Positions 1 to 7,506 are shown, counted from the first letter of the stretch. The stretch: 8,259 bases of DNA from an uncultured Terrimonas sp. (GCA_946886925.1 CAMPJQ010000098.1:1-8259), one strand, 5' to 3'. Numbers and translations: made by a program. The notes: generated by a model not told the origin, from the letters alone.

Positions 1-1206
1 ATAATAGGCAGGATTGCGCGTAACTGTATTACCCTCTATGGTAAGCGCTCCCAAACATTCGGTGCAGCCACCGGGTGTATGGGGCTCCAGTTTAGTATTT
101 GCAGCCAGGTTCCATTCCAAGGCCACCCGGCACCAGTTGCGCATGGAACCGATAATGATATTTTTAATGTGCCAGTTCAGATCGGCTTTTAAATTACCAG
201 GCGTACCTATCCACTGTTCCGTAAAATAAAGATGCTTATCCGGGTAGGCATCGTGCAACTGCGCTAAAGTATCAATATTGCCCCCATACAAATGAAAAGC
301 GGCGCCATCCACGTACTGAGATGCATCCACATCCTTATAAATGGTAGCCGGGTAATCGGGCCGGTCGGCATTGTGGTCGTACACGATGATTTTAGTATGG
401 ATACCGGCCGCTTTAAATGCCGGGCCAAGACTTTGTTTTATAAAAACAGCCTGGTCTTCTGCCTGCATCAGTAAACTTGGGTTATTGCCGGGGTGCAGCG
501 GTTCGTTTTGAACAGTGATGGCATCAATGGTTATACCTTCCGCCTTCATGGCCAGAACATATTTTACAAAATACCAGGCATAAGCATCATAATATTTGGG
601 CTGCAAACTGCCGCCTTTTGAATTATTATTGGTTTTCATCCACGCTGGCGGCGACCAGGGTGAACCTAATATTTTAATTGCAGGATTAATTGCCAATATT
701 TCCTTTAATACCGGGATGAGATGTTCCCTGTCGGTCGCTATGCTGAATTTTTCCATTTGCTCGTCTGTTTGACCTGCAGGCAAATCATCATACGAAAATA
801 CATTGGCATCTAAGTCGGAGGCGCCAATGCTTATACGCAGGTAACTAACCCCTATATTATTTCCATCCGTTGCAAATAATTCTTTTAATATGGCAGCCCG
901 GCTTTTGGCATCCATATTATAGAGGTGCATGGCGCTTCCTCCCGTTAAGGTATACCCGAAGCCATCAATGGTTTGAAAGATTTGTGCATCATCCACATCA
1001 ATAACCGCATTTGTATCCGATGCGGCATTTGCAAATGCCAAAGGTGCTGGCTGTTCTTTAAAAAGTATACCGGCATCCGGGTCGGTAAGCCACATGGTTG
1101 CTTCAGCCCCTGGGGCGTTTCCACCCCCGTTTTGCTCACCAGGATTTGTTTTACAGCCTGAAGCGATTGTCAATAACAGAATACAAGATAAAAACAGCTT
1201 GGTCAT
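1..1206 (-). CDS. GH30 family glycoside hydrolase lipoprotein, probably subfamily 3 (endo-beta-1,6-glucanase-like); C-terminus cut by window edge
   Basis: Translating the minus strand from the ATG at 1206-1204 gives 402 codons open to base 1. The N-terminus is a lipoprotein signal: MTKLF, a hydrophobic core, then A-S-G-C with Cys18 as the lipidation site. Residues 19-37, rich in Gly, Asn and Pro, look like a flexible tether. The catalytic (beta/alpha)8 barrel begins near residue 68. Family marks are DGFGYTLTGGSA (81-92), GSPWSPPAWMKTN (181-193), TVQNEP (231-236, with Glu235 as predicted acid/base) and YFTEQW (327-332, with Glu330 as predicted nucleophile). GGCTECLGALTI (379-390) and the GYTLTGG segment resemble GH30 subfamily 3, whose characterised members cleave beta-1,6-glucan. 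About 80-100 residues (barrel end and beta-sandwich) should lie beyond the window. It is the last visible gene of the PUL, 114 nt after the SusD-like gene, and probably acts on the cell surface. A GH30_1-type beta-glucosidase/xylosidase activity is the main alternative. Family is confident, substrate is inferred. Confidence 0.9.
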   Translation of the reverse strand, partial: MTKLFLSCILLLTIASGCKTNPGEQNGGGNAPGAEATMWLTDPDAGILFKEQPAPLAFANAASDTNAVIDVDDAQIFQTIDGFGYTLTGGSAMHLYNMDAKSRAAILKELFATDGNNIGVSYLRISIGASDLDANVFSYDDLPAGQTDEQMEKFSIATDREHLIPVLKEILAINPAIKILGSPWSPPAWMKTNNNSKGGSLQPKYYDAYAWYFVKYVLAMKAEGITIDAITVQNEPLHPGNNPSLLMQAEDQAVFIKQSLGPAFKAAGIHTKIIVYDHNADRPDYPATIYKDVDASQYVDGAAFHLYGGNIDTLAQLHDAYPDKHLYFTEQWIGTPGNLKADLNWHIKNIIIGSMRNWCRVALEWNLAANTKLEPHTPGGCTECLGALTIEGNTVTRNPAYY

Positions 1207-1262
1207 ATTTTATCTTTCAATGAAGTTAATCGTTTAAATTGGACAAATATTTTACCATTAAA

Positions 1263-1321
1263 ACCTGTCAGGTCTGCCAGGCACAAGAGTCTCTTGCTGC
1301 AAACCTGGCAGGCTGGCAGGT
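1263..1321 (-). repeat. Large imperfect palindrome (long hairpin) between the SusD-like gene and GH30
   Basis: The arms 1263-1283 and 1300-1321 are near-complementary. ACCTG at one end pairs with CAGGT at the other. A second block, GCCAGG (1276-1281), pairs with CCTGGC (1304-1309). The centre is a perfect CAAGAG/CTCTTG dyad (1284-1289 and 1291-1296). I count about 16 base pairs in the outer arms, with a mismatch or two and a bulge, plus 5 pairs around a 3-nt loop. The right end overlaps the first base of the SusD-like stop codon. On the transcribed strand the stem is followed by only four T residues, so it is a poor classic terminator. An RNA stabiliser, a partial attenuator lowering GH30 expression, or a dispersed REP-like repeat are all possible. 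Confidence 0.75.
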
Positions 1322-2805
1322 CAGTAACCCGGGTTTTGCGTAAGCCGCGGGTTACGGTCTATTTCATTTTGCGGAACCGGGTACAAAAGCCGGAACTGCT
1401 GTATAGGATAATTCAACGGTTCATTATTTGCTTTCTTAGCGTTTTGCATTACAGCAAGTGCCCGGCCGGTACGCTGCAGATCGAACCAGCGGTAACCTTC
1501 AAACGCCAGTTCTAACTGGCGCTCTTTTTCAATAGCCAGCCGCAGATCCGCCTGCGTGGTGGCAGTAGTATTAGCTAAACCAACCCTGTTCCGGATCTTA
1601 TTCAAATAAAACTGTGCGCCTGAAGCATCATCCAATTGGTTAAGTTCTGTTAATGCCTCTGCTTTTAACAAAAGTATATCGGCAAAACGGTAAATTATAA
1701 AATTACTTATATCTCCGCCACGTACTTTATTGATCAATGGAAGATTATTCATCGGCCAATAAGGATCAACCCATTGCCCCGAATAATCAACCCATTGTAT
1801 TGAACTGTTGAACCGCACATCATCGCCTTCTGCTTCAAAAGCCCTTACCAGGTCGTGCGATGGCGTATTGAACTTCGGCCATCCGCCACCGATATACATA
1901 TCCTTGATCCACAAACCATAGGTTCCGCTTCCCCAGCCCTCATAGGTGATCTCCCAAATAGACTCTGAAGAATTTTTATGCTGTCCGTCAAATAAAAAAT
2001 CATAATCCGGCAGTAAGGTATACCCATCTGCTATAACAGCATCACAATACTGGTTTACTTTATCCCAGTCGTGCGGTTCAATGGTAGCATACACTTTAGC
2101 GAGCATGGTATTAACTATACCTTTGCTTATAATTTGTTTTGATGGTACTTCGCTAACATTGCGTACGTTGGTAAGGGCATACTCCAGGTCAACAATAATG
2201 CTGTCGTACACAACTGCCACCGGTGAGCGGGGAATAGCAACCGACTCAAAGATGGTTTTTGTGTTGGTAGTAACAATGGGTTGAAGTATCAAAGGCACAT
2301 CTCCCCACAAGCGAACCAGCTCAAAATAATTAATAGCTCTTAAAGCCCTCGCTTCGCCCAGAATCTGGTTTCGTCTTTCCGGAGGCAATGCCACATCTGT
2401 AGCTTTTGATACTTTATCAATGGTTTCGTTCAGTTTGCCAATGGAAGTATACAGCCTGCTCCAGTTTCTTTCTACATTGCCATTTAAAGAATTGGTTGTA
2501 AACAGATCAATGGCATGGTTGGCAGGATTATCACTGCCCGCATAGGCATTATCAGCCATTGCATCGCCATTGGTCGTACGATCAAAGGCCCAGTATTCTT
2601 CACCATCCCAGTACATATCATTATATGCGCCGCTTAACAACTGCTCCGCTTCTTCAGCGGTAATGCTTCCCCCGGCACTGGGATCATCTATTGTGGAGGC
2701 ATCAATTTCCCCGATGGGTTTTTTATCGAGTATTTTGCTGCAGCCGGTAATGAACAAAGCCATCATTATTATTATGCAGCTAAAGTTTAATAATTTCTTT
2801 TTCAT
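1321..2805 (-). CDS. SusD/RagB-like nutrient-binding outer-membrane lipoprotein
   Basis: The 494-residue product is of normal length for SusD-like proteins, which cap the SusC channel outside the cell and bind the glycan. The signal is MKKKLLNFSC, a hydrophobic core and the lipobox I-T-G-C, with Cys22 predicted to be lipidated. Family features are the helical RALRAINYFELVRLWGDVPL segment (153-172, TPR-like core), FIIYRFADILLLKAEAL (369-385), ERQLELAFEGYRWFDLQRTG (428-447) and the typical C-terminal end YPVPQNEIDRNPRLTQNPGY (475-494). Many aromatic residues (for example W67, W72, W338, W345, W350) could contribute to carbohydrate contacts, but the actual site cannot be read from sequence. The gene starts 58 nt after the SusC-like stop codon, as expected for an obligate pair, and has an A-rich leader directly before its ATG rather than a Shine-Dalgarno site. 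Family assignment is secure; the ligand is inferred only from the neighbouring GH30. Confidence 0.97.
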   Translation of the reverse strand: MKKKLLNFSCIIIMMALFITGCSKILDKKPIGEIDASTIDDPSAGGSITAEEAEQLLSGAYNDMYWDGEEYWAFDRTTNGDAMADNAYAGSDNPANHAIDLFTTNSLNGNVERNWSRLYTSIGKLNETIDKVSKATDVALPPERRNQILGEARALRAINYFELVRLWGDVPLILQPIVTTNTKTIFESVAIPRSPVAVVYDSIIVDLEYALTNVRNVSEVPSKQIISKGIVNTMLAKVYATIEPHDWDKVNQYCDAVIADGYTLLPDYDFLFDGQHKNSSESIWEITYEGWGSGTYGLWIKDMYIGGGWPKFNTPSHDLVRAFEAEGDDVRFNSSIQWVDYSGQWVDPYWPMNNLPLINKVRGGDISNFIIYRFADILLLKAEALTELNQLDDASGAQFYLNKIRNRVGLANTTATTQADLRLAIEKERQLELAFEGYRWFDLQRTGRALAVMQNAKKANNEPLNYPIQQFRLLYPVPQNEIDRNPRLTQNPGY

Positions 2806-2818
2806 CTTTATTTTTTTA

Positions 2819-2841
2819 AATAATTGCTGCGAACAATTATT
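2819..2841 (-). other. AT-rich 8-bp inverted repeat in the SusC-SusD gap
   Basis: AATAATTG (2819-2826) and CAATTATT (2834-2841) are perfectly complementary around a 7-nt loop. The stem lies 22 nt past the SusC-like stop codon and 13 nt before the SusD-like start codon. It is followed on the transcript by an A-rich, not T-rich, stretch, so it is not an intrinsic terminator. It could affect mRNA processing or SusD translation; chance is also plausible in such AT-rich sequence. Confidence 0.4.
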
Positions 2842-2863
2842 ATTAAAGAATAGGATTGCGATT

Positions 2864-5800
2864 CTAAAATGTTACATTCAGCCCAATAATAAATGCCTTA
2901 GACTGCGGATACGCGCCATAATCAATTCCCTGTGCGATATTTTTTACATTGCTGTTCCCATCATTTCCATAAGTACTTACTTCAGGATCGAAGCCGGTGT
3001 ATTTGGTGAAGGTTAAAACATTCTGACCTGTTACATACAACGAGGCATTACTGATCGCCATCCTCCTGAGAAAATCACTGTTGAAGCGATAAGAAAGTGT
3101 AATGGCTTTCAGGCGCAGGTACGAACCATCTTCCAAGAAACGGCTTGAGATATAAGTGTTGGCAACATCATTGCGAATTGCTTTAGGAACATCTGTAATA
3201 TCGCCAGGATTTCTCCACCTGTTTAACACAGTGGTTATTTGATTGCGGGAATCATACATGCCCTCCGTTTCTATTCTTGCCCCATTAAATATCTGGTTAC
3301 CCTGTGATCCCTGGAAAAAAACAGAAAGATCAAAATTTTTGAAAGTTACCGTATTGGTCATGCCATAAATAAAGTCGGGTTGTGCATTCCCGATAAAAGT
3401 ACGGTCGCCGGGATTGATCTCCTCATTTTTATCCCTGTCTTCATACATCACATTGCCTGTTTGCGGATCAATACCGGTTGCCACGTACCCGTAAAAAGAA
3501 CCCAAAGGATAACCGGCCTTCACCAAAGAAGCATTGCCCCGCTGATAAATATCTCCTGCGGGTATTTGCACATTCGGATCATCGCCAAGGTTCAGCACCT
3601 TATTGCGATTGAAACCCATGTTAAAGTCGGTGCTCCAGTTCCAATTATTATTCCTTATGTTTTTGGTAGAAATGTTGAACTCAAATCCTTTATTCTCCAT
3701 ATCGCCCACATTCAAAGAAATATGATCCAGCCCCGAAGTAGTGGGAATAGGCATTCGCACCAGCACATCTTTGGTTTTTTTCTGGTACCAGTCTGCTGTA
3801 ATGGCAATGCGGGAATCCAGGAAGGTGATATCCAGTCCCACATTCACCGAAGTTGTTTTTTCCCATGTAAGACTGGGGTTAGCAAAATTAACAAGAGTAA
3901 GATCGCCCGTAACCGGGTTTTTGTAATACCGTTTCATGTAATCGTAATTACCAATCCCTTCCTGGTTGCCGTTCATACCCCATCCTGCGCGTAATTTCAA
4001 CTCCTGGATATTATTTACGTTTTCAAAAAAACTTTCTGAAGAAATACGCCAGCCGGCGGAGAATGACGGGAATATACCCGTTCTGTTATTCTCAGGGAAT
4101 TTCGAAGAAGCATCCGCACGAAGATTGCCGGTAAATAAATAACGGCTGTCGTAATCGTAGGTTATGCGCGCTATGCCCGACACCAATCCCCATTCTGTTG
4201 CATACCCTGTGGTATCGGGTTTATTGCGTGAATGCGACAAAATATAATCAATGCCTTTGGCTGCTGTGTCACGTCCGAACTTACCGGTATTAATGCTTAC
4301 AGGATCGTACCGGGAGGTTTGCGTGGTAAAACCGGCCAAGGCTGAAAAATTATGCAACCCCGACCGCTTTGTGTAGGTGAGCGTTTGTTCTGTTAACCAT
4401 ACCGTTTCTTTTGATTTTGTTCGGCCTGCAGTACCTTCCTGCTGGCGGCCGTAAATGGTAAGAAACGGATCGAGGATATTATAATTATATCCGTCTGTAT
4501 AATCCAGTCCCAGAAGGGATTTGAATGTTAGCCCGGGCATCAGTCTTATTTCAGCATTGAAATTTCCAAGAAAGCGATTGTTCCTGGCATGTGATTCAGA
4601 ACCATCAATAGTGCCAAGTGGATTTTCCCATCCCGAATTGGGATTAATGCCTATTGTGCCGTCCGGCGCATATTTGGGAACAGTAAAAGGTGTGGTAAGC
4701 GCCGACAATACAACACCACCCCGGGATGAGCTTGCATTATCCGTTACATCCCTGCTTACAGCGTTTGAAAAACTAAGGTTGGTGGAAAGTGTTAACCAGG
4801 AAGTTGTTTTGTGTATTAAATTAGCGCGCCCGGTAAATCGTTTAAAATATGCCGGTTTGATCATCCCGGTTTGATCCATATATCCTAAGGAAAAGTATTG
4901 CTTAAACTTATCCGTACCACCAGAAAGGGATAGCTGATAATTTTGTTCAACACCTGTACGAAAAACTTCATCGGGCCAATTAACATTATTTGCAGCTACT
5001 ATCTCATCCGTAATTACATCATCGTTATACGCTTCATTGATTAGTGCCTGGTATTGTTTTCCGTTTAATACGTCCAATGTATTGGTAGGTTTGGAAAAGC
5101 CCACATAGGCATTCAATCCTACTTTCATTTTTTTCCCACTTCCTTTTTTTGTGGTAATCAATACTACGCCATTGGCTGCTCTTGCACCATATATAGCAGC
5201 AGAAGAAGCATCTTTTAAAATAGACATGGTTTCAATATCGGTGGGATTGATAGAACTGATGTCTGTAGTAGGCACGCCATCTACTACATACAGCGGATCG
5301 TTTCCGGCGCTGATAGAATTTGCACCACGTATCCGAACGGTCATTCCAACGCCCGGTTTGCCCGAAGGCTGCACTACCTGCACGCCAGCAGCTTTTCCCT
5401 GTATGGCCTGGGCCGCATTAATAATCGGGCGATCCGCTATATCTTTGGCAGAAACAGTAGAAACGGCTCCTGTTATATTTTTTCTGCTCTGGCTTCCATA
5501 CCCTACCACTACGATCTGGTCTAATTGTTTTTCCGACGGCGTTAATTGTGCATCTATTACATTCCTGCCCTTTATTTCCATTTCCATATCGTTATATCCG
5601 ATATACGAGAATACCAGTACAGCATTTTCTTCGGCCGTAATAGAATAGGTGCCATTATTATCCGTAGCCGTTCCTGTGGTTGTATTTTTAACCTGTACTG
5701 TAACACCTGCCAAAGGTTCGCTATTGGCTCCTGTTACTTTACCGGTGATGCGTACAGGCTGATTTTGCATGCTGGCCGACAATACCACCACCAGGTTATT

Positions 5801-6136
5801 ATCCAATAGTTTATAAGTAAGATCTGTATTGGAGAATAGTGTTGATAATGTTTCATCAAGCGAGGCATTAACTACCTTAATATCAATTTTCTTCTTCAGG
5901 TCTGCCAGATCATAATTATATAAGAACCTGAACTGTCCCTCTTTTTCAATTTTGTGAATGACTTTGGCAATTGCTGTTTTTTGAAGTATAAGGGTAATAT
6001 TTCCCTGGCTGTACACTTTCGCCTGCAAATGGCTAAAACTAAGTATGATCAGCAAAAAAGACAGTTTCATAACTATCAGTAATTTAATAAGGGGAGGAAC
6101 AGTTGCACACCTTCGCGGAGCCCTGTTTTTTTTCAT
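2864..6136 (-). CDS. SusC/RagA-like TonB-dependent outer-membrane transducer with N-terminal STN signalling domain
   Basis: The 1090-residue product should form the TonB-dependent channel that imports glycan fragments together with the SusD-like partner. Order of parts: a basic N-terminal stretch and signal peptide (about 1-43, hydrophobic core 24-38, ending near QAKVYSQ); an STN domain (about 46-120); a carboxypeptidase-regulatory-like beta-sandwich (about 129-198, ITGKVTGANSEPLAGVTV); a TonB-box-like QLDQIVVVGYG (204-214); a plug domain (about 218-330, with LYVVDGVPT at 282-290 and SAAIYGARAANGVVLITT at 312-329); then the 22-strand barrel, ending in Phe as outer-membrane barrels do. The STN domain marks the subset that signals to a FecR anti-sigma factor, which is encoded just upstream. 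The start used gives a 22-residue charged lead; Met23 (6070) would give a shorter, classical signal peptide. Long leads are common in related SusC proteins, so I keep the longer start with moderate certainty. Substrate is inferred from GH30. Confidence 0.97.
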   Translation of the reverse strand: MKKNRAPRRCATVPPLIKLLIVMKLSFLLIILSFSHLQAKVYSQGNITLILQKTAIAKVIHKIEKEGQFRFLYNYDLADLKKKIDIKVVNASLDETLSTLFSNTDLTYKLLDNNLVVVLSASMQNQPVRITGKVTGANSEPLAGVTVQVKNTTTGTATDNNGTYSITAEENAVLVFSYIGYNDMEMEIKGRNVIDAQLTPSEKQLDQIVVVGYGSQSRKNITGAVSTVSAKDIADRPIINAAQAIQGKAAGVQVVQPSGKPGVGMTVRIRGANSISAGNDPLYVVDGVPTTDISSINPTDIETMSILKDASSAAIYGARAANGVVLITTKKGSGKKMKVGLNAYVGFSKPTNTLDVLNGKQYQALINEAYNDDVITDEIVAANNVNWPDEVFRTGVEQNYQLSLSGGTDKFKQYFSLGYMDQTGMIKPAYFKRFTGRANLIHKTTSWLTLSTNLSFSNAVSRDVTDNASSSRGGVVLSALTTPFTVPKYAPDGTIGINPNSGWENPLGTIDGSESHARNNRFLGNFNAEIRLMPGLTFKSLLGLDYTDGYNYNILDPFLTIYGRQQEGTAGRTKSKETVWLTEQTLTYTKRSGLHNFSALAGFTTQTSRYDPVSINTGKFGRDTAAKGIDYILSHSRNKPDTTGYATEWGLVSGIARITYDYDSRYLFTGNLRADASSKFPENNRTGIFPSFSAGWRISSESFFENVNNIQELKLRAGWGMNGNQEGIGNYDYMKRYYKNPVTGDLTLVNFANPSLTWEKTTSVNVGLDITFLDSRIAITADWYQKKTKDVLVRMPIPTTSGLDHISLNVGDMENKGFEFNISTKNIRNNNWNWSTDFNMGFNRNKVLNLGDDPNVQIPAGDIYQRGNASLVKAGYPLGSFYGYVATGIDPQTGNVMYEDRDKNEEINPGDRTFIGNAQPDFIYGMTNTVTFKNFDLSVFFQGSQGNQIFNGARIETEGMYDSRNQITTVLNRWRNPGDITDVPKAIRNDVANTYISSRFLEDGSYLRLKAITLSYRFNSDFLRRMAISNASLYVTGQNVLTFTKYTGFDPEVSTYGNDGNSNVKNIAQGIDYGAYPQSKAFIIGLNVTF

Positions 6137-6148
6137 ACATTTATACTT

Positions 6149-6173
6149 TAAGGTTAATAAATAGGAAACCTTA
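6149..6173 (-). promoter_or_regulatory. 7-bp inverted repeat just upstream of the SusC-like start
   Basis: TAAGGTT (6149-6155) and AACCTTA (6167-6173) are perfect inverted copies separated by 11 nt, ending 13 nt from the ATG at 6136. The position suits an operator, a promoter-overlapping site or a leader hairpin controlling SusC translation. Function is inferred from position only. No canonical Bacteroidetes TAnnTTTG promoter element is visible in this gap. Confidence 0.35.
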
Positions 6174-6213
6174 CCACATGCCAGTGCGTATAAGTGTTCC
6201 TGTGTTATCCGGG

Positions 6214-6237
6214 CGGGAAATGTTCGTGCATTTCCCG
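6214..6237 (-). other. Perfect 9-bp hairpin in the FecR-SusC gap
   Basis: CGGGAAATG (6214-6222) and CATTTCCCG (6229-6237) are perfect inverted copies around a 6-nt loop, starting 17 nt past the FecR-like stop codon. The stem is GC-rich at its base but is followed on the transcript by CCCGGATAAC, not a T-run, so it is not a standard intrinsic terminator. It separates the regulatory genes from the transport genes and may be an mRNA end, a processing site or a partial terminator. Confidence 0.55.
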
Positions 6238-6254
6238 TTCTTCATTTTAAAGAA

Positions 6255-7403
6255 TTACTCCTCAAATATTTCTATTTCATTCTCATTGATTTTATATTGA
6301 AAATTATTGGTGAGCTGTAAAGCCAGCAAGGCCTGTTGTATCGTTTCATTTTCAAAAATGCCTTTAAAGCGGTAATGCAGTAATGCTTCATCCCGGATAT
6401 TGATCTTAACATCATACCATCTTTCCATTTTATCGGCCAGTTGCCTGAAACTATCCCCTTCAAAAATGAGTTTATTATACCTCCACGAAGTTTCAGACAG
6501 CAGGCTATCGGCCTTATTTCCAGGCAATGATGCTACTGCGATGTTGTGCGCTGTTGTATATGTTTTCTTTTTATCCGTGGTACTGGCAACCGCAGGCTGT
6601 GCGCGGTTATTTATTTCTTTATTAAATACCAGTTTTTCGTGAGGATGAAGAATAATTTTAGGCGCCGAAGGGTCATTTTTTCGCACCACTTCAATCATGC
6701 CCCTTATCAGGGTTGCTTCAATGGTAGCATCTCCGGAATAAGACTTTACATTGAAGGATGTACCTAATACTTTAACGTCAATCCCGGAGGTATGCACTAT
6801 AAACGGCCGACCGCTATCTTTTACCACATCAAAAAATGCTTCCCCGTCCAATTCAACTTCTCTTATGCGGTTATTAAAAGTGTTATGGTAAGTAAGCCTG
6901 CTATCGGCATTCAGCCATACTTTTGACCCGTCTGGCAGTATTATTATGGTTGACCTGCTGCCCTTTTCAGCTATCACTTCACTTATTTGCTTTTCCCGGG
7001 AATGGCGGTTGTTAGCTACGGGCTTCGGTGAGAATGCATATATCCATAATGCCCCTCCTACCGCTACTATAGCGGCAGCATACATCCATTTTTTCCATGG
7101 CTTGCGGCGTAAAGGAAGGAATAAGCTGTCATAAGCATAGTCATGCTCTATTTCAGGCTCTGGTAAATGCTCCGGTGCATGAACAGCAGAACTGATGATA
7201 CGATTAAACACCTCCTGCGAATTATCGTCATCCGGCGACAAAGCATCGGGTTCCTGTTTCCAGTACGCAGAAAGCATTTCATACATATATTCACTATCAA
7301 AATGCTCTCCCAGAAGCCCCTGCAAGTCGCGCAATTCCTCCTCTGTTGCTTCTCCCGCCAATTTACGGGCCACTAATATGTATAACCGGCTATCCTGCTG
7401 CAT
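6255..7403 (-). CDS. FecR-like anti-sigma factor, single-pass inner-membrane protein
   Basis: The 382-residue product should hold the neighbouring ECF sigma factor inactive until SusC signals. Residues 1-100 form the cytoplasmic anti-sigma region, with the typical opening RLYILVARKLAGEATEEEL (6-24). A basic patch (RRKPWKKW, 99-106) precedes one transmembrane segment at about 107-124, giving a cytoplasmic N-terminus. The periplasmic FecR domain (about 145-245) has LPDGSKVWLNADSRLTY (156-172), ELDGEAFFDV (184-193) and VLGTSFNVKSY (212-222). A polar, low-complexity linker (about 262-306) leads to a C-terminal DUF4974/STN-like domain (about 310-380), with FEGDSFRQLADKMERWYDV (314-332) and a second half predicted to end in beta strands. 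Length and order are standard for Bacteroidetes FecR proteins. It lies 103 nt after the sigma gene and 118 nt before the SusC-like gene. In some systems FecR proteins also promote sigma activity, so a purely negative role is not certain. Confidence 0.95.
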   Translation of the reverse strand: MQQDSRLYILVARKLAGEATEEELRDLQGLLGEHFDSEYMYEMLSAYWKQEPDALSPDDDNSQEVFNRIISSAVHAPEHLPEPEIEHDYAYDSLFLPLRRKPWKKWMYAAAIVAVGGALWIYAFSPKPVANNRHSREKQISEVIAEKGSRSTIIILPDGSKVWLNADSRLTYHNTFNNRIREVELDGEAFFDVVKDSGRPFIVHTSGIDVKVLGTSFNVKSYSGDATIEATLIRGMIEVVRKNDPSAPKIILHPHEKLVFNKEINNRAQPAVASTTDKKKTYTTAHNIAVASLPGNKADSLLSETSWRYNKLIFEGDSFRQLADKMERWYDVKINIRDEALLHYRFKGIFENETIQQALLALQLTNNFQYKINENEIEIFEE

Positions 7404-7506
7404 GATATATGCTCTGTGATTATTAATAAGACAGGTGAATAAAATACATCTACTAAAAGGAAAAATAAATTTTCTGAAAGCTTACGCGAAAGTTATAATA
7501 ATGAAG

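Noticed and set aside
945..1139. 64-codon minus-strand open frame inside the GH30 gene
   Set aside because: It is in a different frame from the GH30 coding sequence, which is supported by catalytic motifs on both sides.
1263..1321. CRISPR-like repeat or intrinsic terminator reading of the repeated units
   Set aside because: Only two imperfect copies 40 nt apart with no spacer regularity, and the stem is followed by only four T residues on the transcribed strand.
2570..3016. 148-codon plus-strand open frame spanning the SusC-SusD gap
   Set aside because: It overlaps the SusD signal sequence and the SusC C-terminus in antisense and has no coherent domain; the Ile/Asn-rich middle is just the AT-rich gap.
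3380..3994. 204-codon plus-strand open frame opposite the SusC-like gene
   Set aside because: It lies fully antisense to a well-supported SusC barrel region, its product is rich in Ile, His and Cys with no recognisable domain, and it is the kind of shadow frame expected opposite a long gene.
5151..5648. 165-codon plus-strand open frame opposite the SusC plug region
   Set aside because: Antisense to the most conserved part of SusC; its Thr/Pro/Ser-rich sequence is explained by the reverse complement of plug-domain codons.
2081..6732. Shared CAATGGTAGCAT string in the SusD-like gene (near 2080) and the FecR-like gene (near 6719)
   Set aside because: Both copies encode Ala-Thr-Ile-Glu within unrelated coding sequences, so the match is explained by coincidence of codons.
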